Positions 10,966-23,178 of a DNA stretch of 45,792 bases are shown one piece after another; position 1 is the first letter of the stretch, and each line of letters begins with the position of its first letter. The translations under genes were made by a program, and so were the position numbers. This DNA is from Hofstenia miamia (lineage: Eukaryota; Xenacoelomorpha; Acoela; Hofsteniidae), in assembly GCA_900660155.1 (NCBI GenBank), contig CABFPE010000539.1, forward strand, positions 483,854 through 529,645. Reading direction: 5' to 3'. Under the pieces are notes generated by a model, which did no database searches, was not told where the DNA came from, and worked only from the letters and a program-made list of their open reading frames with translations.

Positions 10966-12336
10966 CTCCCGCACACAGAGTATGAAGAACTTCCAGAGAT
11001 GAATGTGGACAAGAAGGGACAAGCAGTGCTACCAATCGTGATAAAAGAGGAAAGTTCAGAGTTCGGAATTGTAGAAAACATGATAATGTCATATTAAGCA
11101 AGATCATAAGGAAATTACAAGAACCAAGTGTGAAACTATCAAAGTTAACCATGAGTTACTACGAGAGTTACAGATGGAAAAGGAACAAGAATGGACTCCT
11201 ATACATGGAAGGACAAACCAATAGAATTGCAATACCAGAATACTTTAAATGTGAACTAGTGAGGAAAATCCATGAGAAGGGCCATTTGGACATCACACAG
11301 ATAGAGAGCACATTCAACGCAAGATTTTTCCACAATAAACAACATTTTCCAACACAGAGGGCACAGCTAGAAAAGATCATAGTGACAAAAACAAATGAGA
11401 TTGTACATATAGATTTGGCAATGTTGTTGAAAGTTGAGGATGGTGGACAATTTCACCAAATATGCGAAGCTAGCCCTGATGAGGAGCACGACTGCTGAAA
11501 CAACTGCTGACATAGTAATGAAAGAATGGATCCTGAAGTTAGGGCCAGATGATAATCACAGATAAGGGGCCACAATTCGAGAGCAACCTGTTCCAGGAAA
11601 TATCACGCCTACTGGAAATCATAAGCAAAAGAATGACAGCATATCATCCACAAGCAAACAGGGCAGTGGAGAGACTGAATAGAACTTTGATAAAATTGAT
11701 TAGAGTCACAACCTCAAGAGTAGGAGGACGCAAATAGAGGGAGGTAATTGAAATGATTGAGTATTTCTGTAATATGTCTGTACATTCAACAACCAGAATA
11801 ACACTGTTCAAAGCCATGTTCAGAAGGGAGGTGGTGACGCCATTATCAATGCAGTACTTCGCCTATAGTGGAAAGTTAGACAACCAATATGTGGATCAAC
11901 TGAGGAATCGGATAACAGCAATAAATGAGACGATGTATCATAAAACAAAGAAATCAGGCGTGAGACAACAGAATAACTACAATAAAAAAATTTACATTCA
12001 CACACACAAACTAGGCAACACAGTTTATGCATTCACACCCATGAAATTAACTGATACAAACCAGGTCCAAAAGTTAAAAACAGTTTGGTCAGGTCCATAT
12101 AAAATAATGCAAGTATTAGCAAATAACAAGTACATATTAAATAACAGCAGATTACTGCACTTCCAAAATTTGCAACTGAGAACGGCAGATATTGAAGAAT
12201 CGATATTAAATGAAAATGCTGAGTTTAAAATAAGTTGTATTAATGATAATGAGGTTATATACAATATGAATGACTTAGATAGTCTGCTGGAGGAAGGCTT
12301 TGACGAAGAGTACATGGGATGTAAACTTATTGTCTG
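10966..12336 (+). pseudogene. pol: Integrase of copy 1 with D-D35-E and GPY/F
   Basis: The zinc domain keeps H-x3-H (IHEKGHLD, near 11270) but the CxxC half, present as CTTCLLH in copy 3, is deleted. The core has HIDLAML (Asp codon 11412), ITDKGPQF (Asp codon 11561) and PQANRAVERLNRTL (Glu codon 11669). The last two are 36 codons apart, the classical D-35-E spacing. The C-terminal module includes LGNTVYAFTP and VWSGPYKI near 12085, the GPY/F motif of Ty3/gypsy integrases. Frameshifts at about 11440 and 11530 and a deletion near 12305 break it. This copy retains more of the catalytic triad than copy 2. Confidence 0.85.
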
Positions 12337-12965
12337 AATTTAGGAAAATCAAAAAAGATGCAACAGCCATAGAGGAAGAGAGTGTGCTGAACCTGAAGAC
12401 CCAAGAAGATGACAATGTCAAATCCACGGAGAAGAATACAAAGACAGTCTCAAACCGGACGTCCAACAGCAGACAGAAGGGATGGGAACCAACCCACAAC
12501 TAATCAGAAGTGCAGAGTGGGAAGGCGTCCTAGTAGTCCCCAAAGCCGACTCTACGGCAGGGAGACCAAAAGACACAATGCCTCTCCCACTGGAGATCTG
12601 CACTGCTGATTCGAGTGCAAGTAAAGAACCAGTGAATGTCCCAGAGATCTGCACCACTGATTTGAAGGCATGCAGAGAACTGGTGAAAAGCAGCATAACC
12701 TTCCCTCCAGTCCAACTTGCGCATTTCGAGGGTGCTGCAACCATTGGAGTTCCAGGGGAAGAACCATGCACATATGAAAGCGATTTGAGGCTGATGTATT
12801 CACGGAACCCACAGCAGGTCAATTGCTGAGAGTGCCAACTGTGAGTAAACTCGAGGGTGAATCAGTTCAAATGATCAGCATGGACTCACTTGAAAGGTGA
12901 GCCAAGCAGCAGTCGACCATTATGGATTACACAGCTACATGCACCCTCCAATAGCACATCTGAGA
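12337..12965 (+). repeat. Linker between integrase and ORF3 with ADSRA-type repeats, copy 1
   Basis: A low-conservation spacer. Degenerate forms of GATTCAAGGGC recur at about 12544, 12607, 12658, 12723 and 12781, read in one frame as KADSTA, TADSSA and TTDLKA. A long ORF (12482-12829) crosses most of it. It could be the C-terminal tail of pol, the N-terminal part of ORF3, or both. Confidence 0.6.
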
Positions 12966-14094
12966 GAACAGTGCATTGAAAAGATAGAGAGAAAAGGATG
13001 TTGAAAATAGACTGGGAAACCCTGCACCCTTACTTCATGGAAACAATGAAGATGAGAACTAATGCATATCAAAAACTGTCACTGGAAACTAAGAGTTACA
13101 TACAAAAAATAGCAAAGACAGAGGGCAGCAATCTACCAATAATACTTGACGTGCAGAAAAGACTGATGGGCAATACAATTATAAGTTATCAGAGAGAACT
13201 AGATTAGATGGTGGAATGGCCATACATGCGCAGCATGGTTCACATAACTTTTGATGACAATTTCACATTGGAAACAGCCCAAGCAATCATGGCATATATA
13301 GATCAGATTGTGAAAATACTGGAAATTAACATTGATAAAGATAACTTCACGATTATTCACATCCTAAAGGAAAAAGAATATAACAAGAATTTGGAGAAGC
13401 AACTAGACCAAACTCTAAGAATGGCGAGAGTACAGGGCATAAGATTGGTCATCATCAAAAGAACAACAGGTAAAGAATTACCACCGTTCCTAAGAGAACT
13501 AGAGATACAGGTAGAGAACATGTTCTTGTGGGAGAAAATAATGACCAAAGCAAAAATCGTGGAATTAATTTGTTTAGACCTAAAGATTGATTACTGGGTC
13601 GTCTATTGTAGATTAATGGTGGATACATGTATTGCCATCGATTTACTTAAAAAGGTGAAAATGATAGAGATGACAATGCATGCAGAGGGCGTGGAAAAGG
13701 CAAACACACTATTCATCAAGTGTAGCCTCATGCAAAGGCAAGAACATATAAAGAGAATACAAGAAATATGGAACAAGATGAAGTTACAAAACAAGACAGA
13801 AGAAAAGTGGCCAGAGATACACATTGAGGCACCATCAAAGAAATACCATAAATCAGTTGAAGTGGCACTGTCAGAGATTAACAGAGCACATGAATTAAAC
13901 TTGACAAAGGACTTTAAAAATATGATATTTGAAGAGAAGAATGCCCCAGAAATAAGGTTTAGAAACTCAGCATGGATTCTAGCAATTTTTACAATGCAAG
14001 ACCAAGAAATCAGGCTGCCAATTTCCAGAGCAGGGCGCCACAAACTAGCAAAAGCAAAGAGATATGAGATAGCATTGTCCCCAGTGAACATACA
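12966..14094 (+). pseudogene. ORF3 of copy 1, truncated at an inversion breakpoint
   Basis: Unassigned 3' protein. Visible segments in order: ETLHPYFMETMKM, a NNRPKVNVIISY-equivalent at 13140, PYMRSMVHITFDDNFTLET, NFTIIHILKEKEYNKNLEKQL, LDLKIDYW, ANTLFIKCSL, WPEIHIEAPSKKYHKS, EEKNAPEIRFRNSAWILAIFT and KAKRYEIALSPVNIQ. TGA at about 12977 and TAG at 13205 interrupt it. It stops at about 14094, just where the other copies continue with KNWLLKGH. The missing part lies inverted at 15326-16356. No transmembrane helix is apparent. Confidence 0.8.
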
Positions 14095-14211
14095 GTAGTA
14101 GTTGGTTTGTGTAGACAGTTCGTTGCTTTCATACTTTCACTTATAGCATATGATGTCGTTTTGTGGGTGGATTTAATTGAATGTTTCTTCTGTTAGTTTT
14201 GCTGTTCTTGG
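14095..14211 (-). repeat. Untranslated leader and possible gag start, minus strand
   Basis: On the minus strand this follows a PBS and reads like the copy 1 leader (AACAGCAAAACTAACAGAAG). Near its end is ATG AAA GCA ACG, which would run on into gag of copy 2 if the block 14095-16356 were turned round. Confidence 0.6.
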
Positions 14212-14226
14212 CTGTCACGGTCGCCA
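14212..14226 (-). promoter_or_regulatory. Primer-binding site, minus strand
   Basis: The minus strand reads TGGCGACCGTGACAG, identical to the PBS at 7852, directly after an LTR end. Confidence 0.8.
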
Positions 14227-15325
14227 TGTAATATCCTCTACTAGGCTTTATCACTGTTGATTCACTTTTACCTTGTAACATTGACTGTGTTATTGCGGGT
14301 AAGGATTTACTTATTGTTACTGCTTGCTTAGTTTCTTCTATTACATTATGTAACCATAAATAACTATTCACTTTTTAGGTGATGAAACACTGTGGTAACC
14401 TCTGCATCGATCTTTCAGTGGGCATCTGCCCAATTTCACCATTCCATCCAATGCTTGAGTGCCACTTCTTAGCTCAATCAAGATAGCTTATGTGTACCCT
14501 ACATTAGCTCAGTGCTTACTAAAGGCATGACACAACTCTACCTAATCTCTATTGTGTGAAAGTTTTATATTTATCTGCAACCAGAAACTGTCACTAGTTG
14601 TTCATTCAATATTATATGTAGCCATTACCAAAATATATTGGCTTTATTAAATAAATATCAAACAACTTCCTAACCTACATTTACAATTACTACATGTAAG
14701 GTCATTATTGGTCAATTATAGGTCATTAATTTGGATCTGAAAATATATTAGGATAATCCCTAAGGTTCGGTTATCCAACTGTTTGTTGAGAGTTAATTAT
14801 CTAATACATGTAGTTGGAAATGCTAGTCGGCTAATCAAGAGAAAAACCCCTATGCCTAACCTAAGTGCACTTTTGTGATCTGGCACAGAGACCCTTGAAT
14901 CATTCCCTGTGATGGATCCAGACCACTACTAAACACCACTCAATTTGCTCAACATCGTATTAAATAATTAAACCATTAATAAGATGAAATAATAAGAATT
15001 CTAGGTAAACTTCCTTATCAACTCTTACAATAGTTTTAATTGTATTTATAGTAATTTGAAGAAAAGTACCTGTTGATTCAAATTTAAACGTCTGCCAAGA
15101 TGGTGGATAAAAATAATGTAAGCAACAATTTGATGAAAATGTTTTTATCAACAGATACAATTATCTCTTTTTTGACACATGTTATTTTCTTGGTTGCAAT
15201 ATACAAATCAAACTGAAATAATCACACTTGATTTAATCATAATATTTTTTAATCACTTCTTTTCGATCTTAGTATCTTCTGTGACGTTTGCAGCATATTT
15301 CTGTTTTATTTTGGATGATGCTACA
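14227..15325 (-). repeat. LTR in minus orientation, 1.1 kb
   Basis: On the minus strand it starts TGTAGCATCATCC (15325) and ends GGATATTACA (14227). It is preceded by ORF3 C-terminal sequence and followed by a PBS, so it is both the 3' LTR of one element and the 5' LTR of the next. Its interior matches the LTRs at 6054 and 42876 (for example the segment antisense to GTGATTCAAGGGTC near 14893). Confidence 0.85.
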
Positions 15326-16356
15326 TATGTCCTCTTCTGTTAGTGTCATTGGATCATTCTTATTTAGTCTCATCATTGTCACTCTACTCTTTTTGTGACA
15401 TCATAGAAGCAGTACTCTTTGTCCCATAAGTCCAACCACACTAGACTGTTTACTCCTGAAAACAGCATGATTGCCTTTGTCATTCATTTATCTATTTCTT
15501 CTCAGAGTTCTTTTAACTGTTCATGAATCAGCTTTCCTTGAGTATACAGCTGATAATGAGTTATTGCTCCCTCAACATATACCCTTTGCTTATTATCATT
15601 TTTTAGTAATATCTCCTTTGTCTTTTTGTAGTAATCTCTTTCAACTATTGCCTTTGCTTCATCTTTCATATTCACATAAGTCTTGTATTCATGTAAGAAA
15701 GTTTTATCAATCTTCACATTTTTCGGTATTCTCCATCATGGGAGTACCATTGGGATAGATACTGTTTGTGGTGAGGTGCATATAAGGATCTTGGTTCTTA
15801 TTTGTTGCTTTATCTCTCTATAATCTTCTGATGGCACTGTTGCCAATCCAATCGTAGCTGGATAGTTCATATTACTTTATTTAGAGTTTCCCAGAATATT
15901 TGCATTAAGCCTTTCCTGCTCACTCTCATTTGGATCTTGTTGTTAACTTCAAATTTTGATGTAATGCATTCTAAGTCTACCGCTAATTGATTTCATGGTT
16001 TTAGCATCTCCTCTAATTCAGTTTTTGTGAATGCTTCTTTGAACATCAATTTCATTGTCTGTTCTTCCTTCACGTACTTGTATTTTCTCAAGCAAATCTT
16101 TTCTTTTTCCTTTGTTATTTTTATTTCAACTAAGAATCTTTCATCGTCTATTTGTTGTTGTGTTTTTGGCAATAGTATTAGTTGATGTTAAGAGTTCTTC
16201 TTCTTCTAACATTTCTTTTTGTGTTTTTGTCGTCATTTCACAAACTTCCCCTGGTTCAGTTATTCCTCCCCTTCACATTTTAAATTTTTCGACCTCCTGC
16301 ATTGGGTTCTTGATTTTGTCTGGAGATGTCAACTTCTCCACGTGCCCTTTTTGTGA
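15326..16356 (-). pseudogene. ORF3 C-terminal part, minus strand, broken
   Basis: Reading the minus strand downward from about 16356: KGHVEKLTSPDKIKNPMQEV, matching KGHTGKLESPNRTEKPVQV of the other copies; then after a deletion RGGITEPGEVCEMTTKTQKE, matching RGGITEPVEVCEM near 43890; then a TMKLMFKEAF-like block, matching 30014-30045 of copy 3; then an open segment 15717-15502 (FLHEYKTYVNMKDEAKAIVE). It ends at the LTR. These are the residues missing from ORF3 of copy 1. Several stops and frameshifts. Function unknown. Confidence 0.7.
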
Positions 16357-17902
16357 AATTTCAGCAACAGATGCCACAGATACAGAACTACAATCCATTA
16401 GTTCACCCCCAGAGACGAACCCCACAAACACAAACCCACTAGATATAATGGTACTGTTAAGAAAGAGTCAAGAGAATGAGGAAACTTTAAGGCAACAAGT
16501 AGAACAATTGACTGAGAGGGTCAAAGAAAAAAATGAATTGATACTCAGCAAAATCACAGTAAACATGGAAATGTGATTAAAAGAACAAAATCAGCTATTT
16601 CAAAACGTAATCAAAATCTTGACCCATCAACTGTCAGAGTCTAACAAAAGATTCCTAGAAGAAAACCAGGAATGGCAAGAGAAAAACCAGGAATTAGAAA
16701 GAACAAACAGACAGTTAATTGAGGACAATGATCTACAAGCAGGAGAGTTAGAACAACTCAAAGATAAATTGCGACTGTTACACTTAACAGAAGAAGAGAG
16801 CAGAAATGATATGCAATCTCATGAAATTGAATTCCAAGCTAAAACATGATAGCAAACTACAGGCACCACATAGGCCGAGCCAAAAGGAAGTAGCATTCAA
16901 AGAAGCAGATGAAGACTCTGATGATGAAAAACAAAAGATAATAAACAAAATCAAGAAAGCAGTGTGACCACACAACTGCAGGAGGAGGACATACAAACCA
17001 ATCATAGAAAACTGAAATATGAGAATTCGATTCTACTGCAAGCAACAGCCAATGATACAATTCCATGCAAAGCGACACTACCCAAATTCAATGGGAATGT
17101 AGACAGTTATAATCCCACATTTGCCGAGTGGCTTCAAATGTTTGAATTGACAATGGCGGAAAGGAAAGTGAGCCAACAAGCAGCAGTGGCAAGACTCCCA
17201 CTATATCTAACCTGAGCAGCATCTCAACACTATTTGTGACTGGATGCAGAGACAAAAAGGGACTATCAACTACTAATAGGAGACTTCATTAACTATTACA
17301 AAAATGAAAGTTTCAAGAACCAGTACCAAATTATTTTGAATGCGACGAAAATGAGGAAAACGGACGATATCCGAAACTATATGCAACAAGTTGAGCGGCT
17401 CCTGATGCTCAGTTCTAGGGGAGACACCTATTCAAAATATGACTTATTCTCGCATATCTGCAAAGGCATGCCAGAAAGCATCAAAACACAATTCGAAATT
17501 AAATGCGACATTGACGACAAACTAGAGAGAATTGTCAGGAAGGCTGTTGATATACAAGCCATGATCCAGAACAATGCTCAGATATACAAGAAAGCCGCAT
17601 GGTACAGAGACGCACCAATGTGGAAAAGTAATTTCAAGTCGCATACTCCCAACAAAAATTACTCTGAAGTGAAACAAGAGAAAGTAATAAAAGTCAAAGG
17701 AAAGGATGGAAAAATGCGAAAATTAAAAGAAAAGGATGTTAAATGCTATGACTGTGGACAGAAAGAACATAAAAAACCAGACTGCCTAAAGCAGATAAAC
17801 ATCATCAGTGACGAAGAGGCATACTATGATGAGGAAGATATACTACAAATGGAAGATGAAATGGATGAAGCAACACCAACCGACAAGGAGTCGGAAAACT
17901 AA
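16357..17902 (+). pseudogene. gag: gag of copy 2: coiled coil, capsid, zinc knuckle
   Basis: Structural polyprotein of the virus-like particle. The N-terminal part (16357-16970) is a coiled coil including DTELQSISSPPETNP, LRQQVEQLTERVKE and ELEQLKDKLR, broken by TGA at 16574 and TGA TAG near 16849. The capsid-like region (17040-17690) includes PKFNGNVDSYNPTFAEWLQM, a two-TGA interruption at 17214 and 17238, and the open segment 17336-17902 with IRNYMQQVERLLMLS. The CCHC zinc knuckle (CYDCGQKEHKKPDC) is at 17744-17785, the RNA-binding nucleocapsid motif. The acidic tail DEEAYYDEEDILQMEDEM closes the gene at a TAA at 17900. It is the only capsid and knuckle in the window. Confidence 0.85.
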
Positions 17903-17919
17903 GTAGAGCGCCGACTCAT

Positions 17920-18641
17920 AACAACTGTGCAGCAATAATGATCCTAACGAACCTTGACATGATGAATACAATAACAATAACCATTAATGGAGTGATGACA
18001 AAAGCAACAATAGATACTGGAGCAGCAACATCTATAATCACAGATGAATGCGCCATGAAATTGGGATTTCAATGAGAAGATATGAAGAATTTTAACAAAA
18101 GATTAATTAATGCGTCAGGGGATTATATTGACATGAAGGGAATGATAGACAGTGGCTTCAAATGTTTGAATTGACAATGGCGGAAAGGAAAGTGAGCCAA
18201 CAAGCAGCAGTGGCAAGACTCCCACTATATCTAACCTGAGCAGCATCTCAACNTAACAAAAGATTAATTAATGCGTCAGGGGATTATATTGACATGAAGG
18301 GAATGATAGACATTGCACAAATGAGAATTGCAAACACGACGTTCAAACAACCTTTGGTGGTCACACACAATAATGCATTACCATATGAAGTCATATTGGG
18401 AAACGATTTTCTGACAAAAAACATTTGTGTCATTAACTACGTGAACAAGACGATAAAGGTAAAAGAAGAGGAAATGGAAATCAAAGAGGAGCAAGAGAAA
18501 CAGAAAACAATCACGTTTCAACTGCAAGAAGACATTCATCTGCAGCCGCATCAATGGAAGATGCACATAATTGGGACAGAAGAAAATATCACAGCTGATA
18601 TAATGCTATATGACAATAAAGGCAACAACATCAAACAAGTT
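17920..18641 (+). pseudogene. pol: Retroviral-type aspartic protease of copy 2
   Basis: ATIDTGAATSIITDECAMKL (Asp codon 18013) is the active-site loop of a retropepsin, which cuts the gag-pol polyprotein. The second hallmark, VILGNDFLTKN, lies near 18390. A TGA at about 18073 and the insertion around the N at 18253 interrupt it. 18151-18252 repeats 17127-17228 (capsid region), and 18254-18311 repeats 18093-18150, so the break is probably an assembly error and not an element feature. A Lys/Glu-rich tail (KVKEEEMEIKEEQEKQK) leads to the stop at about 18642. Confidence 0.75.
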
Positions 18642-18950
18642 TAAATGCCGTCTAGCATTTGTAGAATAAAAAACGGCAAAGGAAGAGTACCAATACTCAA
18701 CGCTACAAACGGGAATGTGAACCTGAAAAGATCCCAGATATGAATATACGGAAAATACATCAGAACTAACATCAGACTCATCTGGAAGGCAATGGAAGAC
18801 GACAATGGAGCAAGTAATTTGCATGGTCGACTCGAGGACTTGCAAAGGAAAGCAGATAGTACTCCACATGGCTGACTCAAGGGTGAGTGGATGAACACCA
18901 TCAAAGTCGCGAGTAATCCCAAAAGCTGATTCAAGGGCGTTGGGATGAAA
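18642..18950 (+). repeat. Linker between protease and RT with ADSRA-type repeats
   Basis: Short spacer with three related motifs: CGACTCGAGGAC near 18829, TGACTCAAGGGT near 18873 and TGATTCAAGGGC near 18926. In one frame they read as MADSRV and KADSRAL. They match the motif found in the integrase-ORF3 linker and in the LTRs. Confidence 0.6.
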
Positions 18951-19793
18951 GCAGAAGAGGAAGACACACATAGGATACCAGAGATAAAGGAGGAAGACTA
19001 TCAACACCTGGAAGAACGAGACATCACACAATTAAGAACACTTTTAGAGAAGCATAAACATATATTTAACTATGGGGAGATAAGTGTTGGTCAAGCGGTA
19101 GGCGAAAAACACAAAATCGTGACGACAATGGACAAACAGATCAAGCTGCCAGTCAGAAGAGTACCTGGGCAGCTAAAGGAAGAATACAACTGGATACTAG
19201 AAGAACTAATCAACAATAAGATTATCTGACTAAGTGAAAGCCCGTACGCAGCACCTACCATGTTTGTTAAGCAGGAAAAAAGTACCTACTATGCATTGAT
19301 TTCCGCAAACTCAATGAAGTGACAAAGAAAGATTCCTACCCTTTACCATGAATAGAGGACATGCTTTATGAATCCATCAAACATACATATTTCACAACAC
19401 TAGATCTATGCAAAGCTTATTGGCAAGTGAAAATGGAGGAGGAAGACATAGAGAACACAGCATTCATAACTCCATACAGACTGTACGAATAGATTTATAT
19501 GGCGTTTGGACTCTGCAACATGCCAGCAATGTTCCAGAGATATATAATGAAGGTACTTAAGAACAAGACACATCGAATGGAAGAAGGAGTCGACGCCTAT
19601 ATAGACGACATCATAGTCACAAGCGACACAGTCCAAGAACACCTGGAAAAATTGGAAAGAACACTAACCAATCTTAGAGAACTTGGGACTCCGGATCAAC
19701 GGAAATAAATGTAACATCCTCAAGGAGAAGATAGTGTTCCTCGGAAGAACAATAGAAAAGGGAAGGATCTGCATGAAGGATAATGCCTGAGAA
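18945..19793 (+). pseudogene. pol: Reverse transcriptase of copy 2, several stops
   Basis: Begins near MKAEEEDTHRIPEI; motifs are NYGEISVGQAVGEKHK, VRRVPGQLKEEYNWIL, CIDFRKLNEVTKKDSYPLP, TTLDLCKAYWQVKMEEED, MAFGLCNMPAMFQRYI and YIDDIIVTSD (19598-19627), the catalytic palm loop. Stops: TGA 19227 (where copy 1 has Arg), TGA 19349 (Arg in copy 1), TAG near 19490 and TGA 19788 (Arg in copy 1), plus a frameshift near 19690 before the GNKCNILKEK block. The domain order is normal for Ty3/gypsy. Confidence 0.9.
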
Positions 19794-20420
19794 ATGATCC
19801 GGAAAATAGAGAAGCCAAACAACAAAAAGGATATCCAGAGAATCATGGGATTTTTCAATTATTATGGAACCTTCATCCTGAACATAGCTGGAAAAACGGC
19901 AAAGATGACTCGATTAATGAGGAAGGCAGTTCCATTTGTATGGACATGGGAAGAACAGGAGGAACTCGATAACATCAAGGAAGAGCTCGCGAAATTACCC
20001 TCCCTCAATACACCTGATTACAACGAACAATTTATATTAGATTGTGATGCAAGCAAGGTGGCAATTGGAGCAACATTGGGCCAAATGAGAAACGGAAAAG
20101 AAGTGCCCATCCAGTTTTTCAGTTGTAAGCTATGGGCCAGTGAAGAGAACTACGGCTCCACTAAAGTCGAAATGCTCGTGCTGATTGAAAGCATTAAAAA
20201 GTTTCAACACTTCCTCATAGGAAGGGAGTTCAGAGTACAAACAGACAACAGTGGTCTGGCCTGGTTGAAAAAGTTTTCAGGAGACAAATCCAGGATAGTG
20301 TCTCGGTGGATCAAGTATCTAAATGAATTCACATTCACGATCAAACACAGAAAAGGCACATTACACAACAACACGGATTTCTGGACATCACTCCCAGAGT
20401 ACCAAAGGGATGCAACAAAG
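19794..20420 (+). pseudogene. pol: RT connection and RNase H of copy 2, intact reading frame
   Basis: The longest unbroken pol segment (open to 20846). IMGFFNYYGTFILN and PFVWTWEEQEELDNIKEEL form the connection. RNase H shows LDCDASKVAIGATLGQ (first Asp, about 20041), STKVEMLVLIESIKKFQHFL (Glu) and VQTDNSGLAWLKKFSGDK (Asp codon 20243), then HRKGTLHNNTDFW. The catalytic residues look complete in this domain. Confidence 0.9.
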
Positions 20421-22158
20421 ACTGATGGAGAAAAGAAACAATTTCAGTTCCTGCCACACACTGAATACGAGGGACTACCGGAAATAAATGTCGACAAAAA
20501 GGGTCAAGCAGTGCTACCAATACTAATAAGAGAGGAAATAACAGAACAGGAGATAGTGGACAAACAAAAAGACAATATAGTCCTAAGCAAGATCATCAAG
20601 AAGATCAAAGAACCACAAACAACACTATCCAAGATAATGGCAGGATACTACAAGCATTACAAGTGTAAGATCAACAAGAATGGACTGCTATATGTTGAAG
20701 CTGGAAACAAGCAAATTGCGATACCAGACTATTTCAAGAGGGAGCTGATATGTAAGATTCACAAGAAGGGCCACTTAGGAATAACACAGACAGAGAAAAC
20801 GTTTCATAACAACAGCCGTCAGGAAAGTCATGGAAGACATCATTAACAATAGCACGACATGCCTCCTAAACAATAAACAGCATTTTCCAACACAACAAGT
20901 GCCACTAGAGAAAATCATCGCAATGCAACCCAATGAAATAGTTCACATAGATCTCAAGATGCTATCAAAAGCCACCAAAGGTTATCAGTACCTACTAGTA
21001 ATGGTGGACAACTTCACCAAATATGCGAGGATGGTCCTGATGCAGAACACCACAGCAGAAACCACAGCCAAGCTAGTTTTAAAAGAATGGATATTGAGAC
21101 TGGGACTGATGGAGACGATCATAACACACAAAGGGCCTCAATTCAAAAGTGGACTTTTTCAAGAAATGGCAAAATTATTGGAAATCGCAAGCAAACAGAC
21201 AACCGCCTATAACCCTCAGGCGAACAGAGCAGTGGAGTGACTTAACTGAATATTGATTAAGCTGATTAGAGTGGCTACAACACGAATAGGAGGAAATAAA
21301 TGGAGAGAGGTTATTGAAATGATCAAATACTACTACAACTACTAGATACATGCAACAACCAGAGTATCACTGTTCAAGGCCATGTTCTGGAGAGAGGCAA
21401 CAACCACACTTTCAATGCAGTATACCAATTACAGCAGGAAATTATACAATGCATACATACAACAACTAAGAAATCAGATCACAGGAATTCACAAAATGAT
21501 GTGTCACAACATTAAGAAGTCAGCAGTGAGACAACAATGCAATTATAATAAAAAAATTTATGGTCATGCACATAAGGTAGGCAATAAAGTATATGCATTC
21601 ACACTGATTAAACTCATACACACAAACCAAGTCTGGAAGTTGAAAACAGTATGGTCCAGCCCACACAAGATAACACAAACACTGCTGAGCAACGAATACA
21701 TGTTAGGCAACAATAGACTTTTACATTTTCAAAATCTGAATAGAGCAACAGCAGACATCGAAGAAACAAAAATAGATGGCAATGCTGAATTTAAAATATG
21801 CCGAATTAATGGCAACAAGGTTGTATACAATATGTATGATTTAGATAGTGTACACGAAGAAGAATTTGAGGAGGAATTCATACCAGAAACGACAGATGAT
21901 AACCCGAGTAGAAGGATAGTACCTCAGAGGGCAGTGAGAAATAAACCTATATATGACCCTGAGACATGGGATATAAATTTACTAACTGCATTTAGGAAAA
22001 TAGAAGGAAATGTTGCACCCACTGATGAAGAAGAGAGTGTGCAGAGCCCAGCAGACAGAGGGACTCTCAACAACAAACAGAAGGAGGAGAATATGGAGTT
22101 CTCAACCCGGAAGTCAAATCAAAGGCAGAAGGGACAAGAACAAAGAGCCAATGAATAG
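20421..22158 (+). pseudogene. pol: Integrase of copy 2, second Asp replaced by His
   Basis: Inserts the cDNA into the genome. The zinc domain has H-x3-H (KIHKKGHLGITQ), then a frameshift near 20830, then TTCLLNNKQHFP with one Cys altered. The core has VHIDLKML (Asp) and YLLVMVDNFTKYARM. The second acidic site reads ITHKGPQF (His codon 21127 instead of Asp), and the Glu is in NRAVE (codon 21235). TGA at 21238 and 21247 lie where copy 1 has Arg. The C-terminal module has KVGNKVYAFTL and VWSSPHKI (degenerate GPY/F). The tail includes IYDPETWDINLLTAFRKIEG. Not catalytically competent as read. Confidence 0.85.
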
Positions 22159-23178
22159 ACAACGTAGAGTGAGACGGCGTCCTAGTAGTCCTCAATGCCA
22201 ATTCAAGGGCAGAGAGACAAACNGTGGCTACAACACGAATAGGAGGAAATAAATGGAGAGAGGTTATTGAAATGATCAAATACTACTACAACTACTAGAT
22301 ACATGCAACAACCAGAGTATCACTGTTCAAGGCCATGTTCTGGAGAGAGGCAACAACCACACTTTCAATGCAGTATACCAATTACAGCAGGAAATTATAC
22401 AATGCATACATACAACAACTAAGAAATCAGATCACAGGAATTCACAAAATGATGTGTCACAACATTAAGAAGTCAGCAGTGAGACAACAATGCAATTATA
22501 ATAAAAAAATTTATGGTCATGCACATAAGGTAGGCAATAAAGTATATGCATTCACACTGATTAAACTCATACACACAAACCAAGTCTGGAAGTTGAAAAC
22601 AGTATGGTCCGGCCCACACATGATAACACAAACATTGCTGAACAATGAATACATGTTAGACAACAATAGACTATTACATTTTCAAAACCTGAAGAGAGCA
22701 ACAGCGGACATTGAAGAAACAAAAATAGATGACAACACTGAATTTAAAATATGCCGAATTAATGGCAACGAGGTTGTATACAATATGTACGATTTAGATA
22801 GTGTACATGAGGAAGAATTCGAGGATGAATTCATACCAGAAACGACAGATGATAACCCGAGTAGAAGGATAGTACCTCAGAGGGCAGTGAGAAATAAACC
22901 TATATATGACCCTGAGACATGGGATATAAATTTACTAACTGCATTTAGGAAAATAGAAGGAAATGATGCACCCACCAATGAAGAAGAGAGTGCGCAGAGC
23001 CCAGCAGACAGAGGGACTCTCAACAACAAACAGAAGGAGGAGAATATGGAGAAGTTCTCAAACCGGAAGTCAAATCAAAGGCAGAAGGGACAAGAACAAA
23101 GAGCCAATGAATAGATGACGTAGAGTGAGACAGCGTCCTAGTAGTCCTCAAGGCCGATTCAAGGGCAGAGAGACAAAC
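21271..23178 (+). repeat. Direct repeat of about 950 bp split by the N at 22223
   Basis: 21271-22222 and 22224-about 23178 (offset 953) are near identical. Both cover the integrase C-terminus and the start of the linker. They differ by scattered substitutions and one 3-bp insertion. The repeat abuts an N, as at 8007. Since the halves differ, two alleles or two element copies may have been placed side by side. Confidence 0.85.

Noticed and set aside
14212..14226. Part of a tRNA gene
   Set aside because: Only the 3' 15 bases match tRNA-Arg, and they directly abut an LTR end; it is a primer-binding site.
15471..16340. Plus-strand Leu/Ser/Phe-rich ORFs
   Set aside because: They are antisense to the minus-strand ORF3 C-terminal segment; only the part after 16357 is sense gag.
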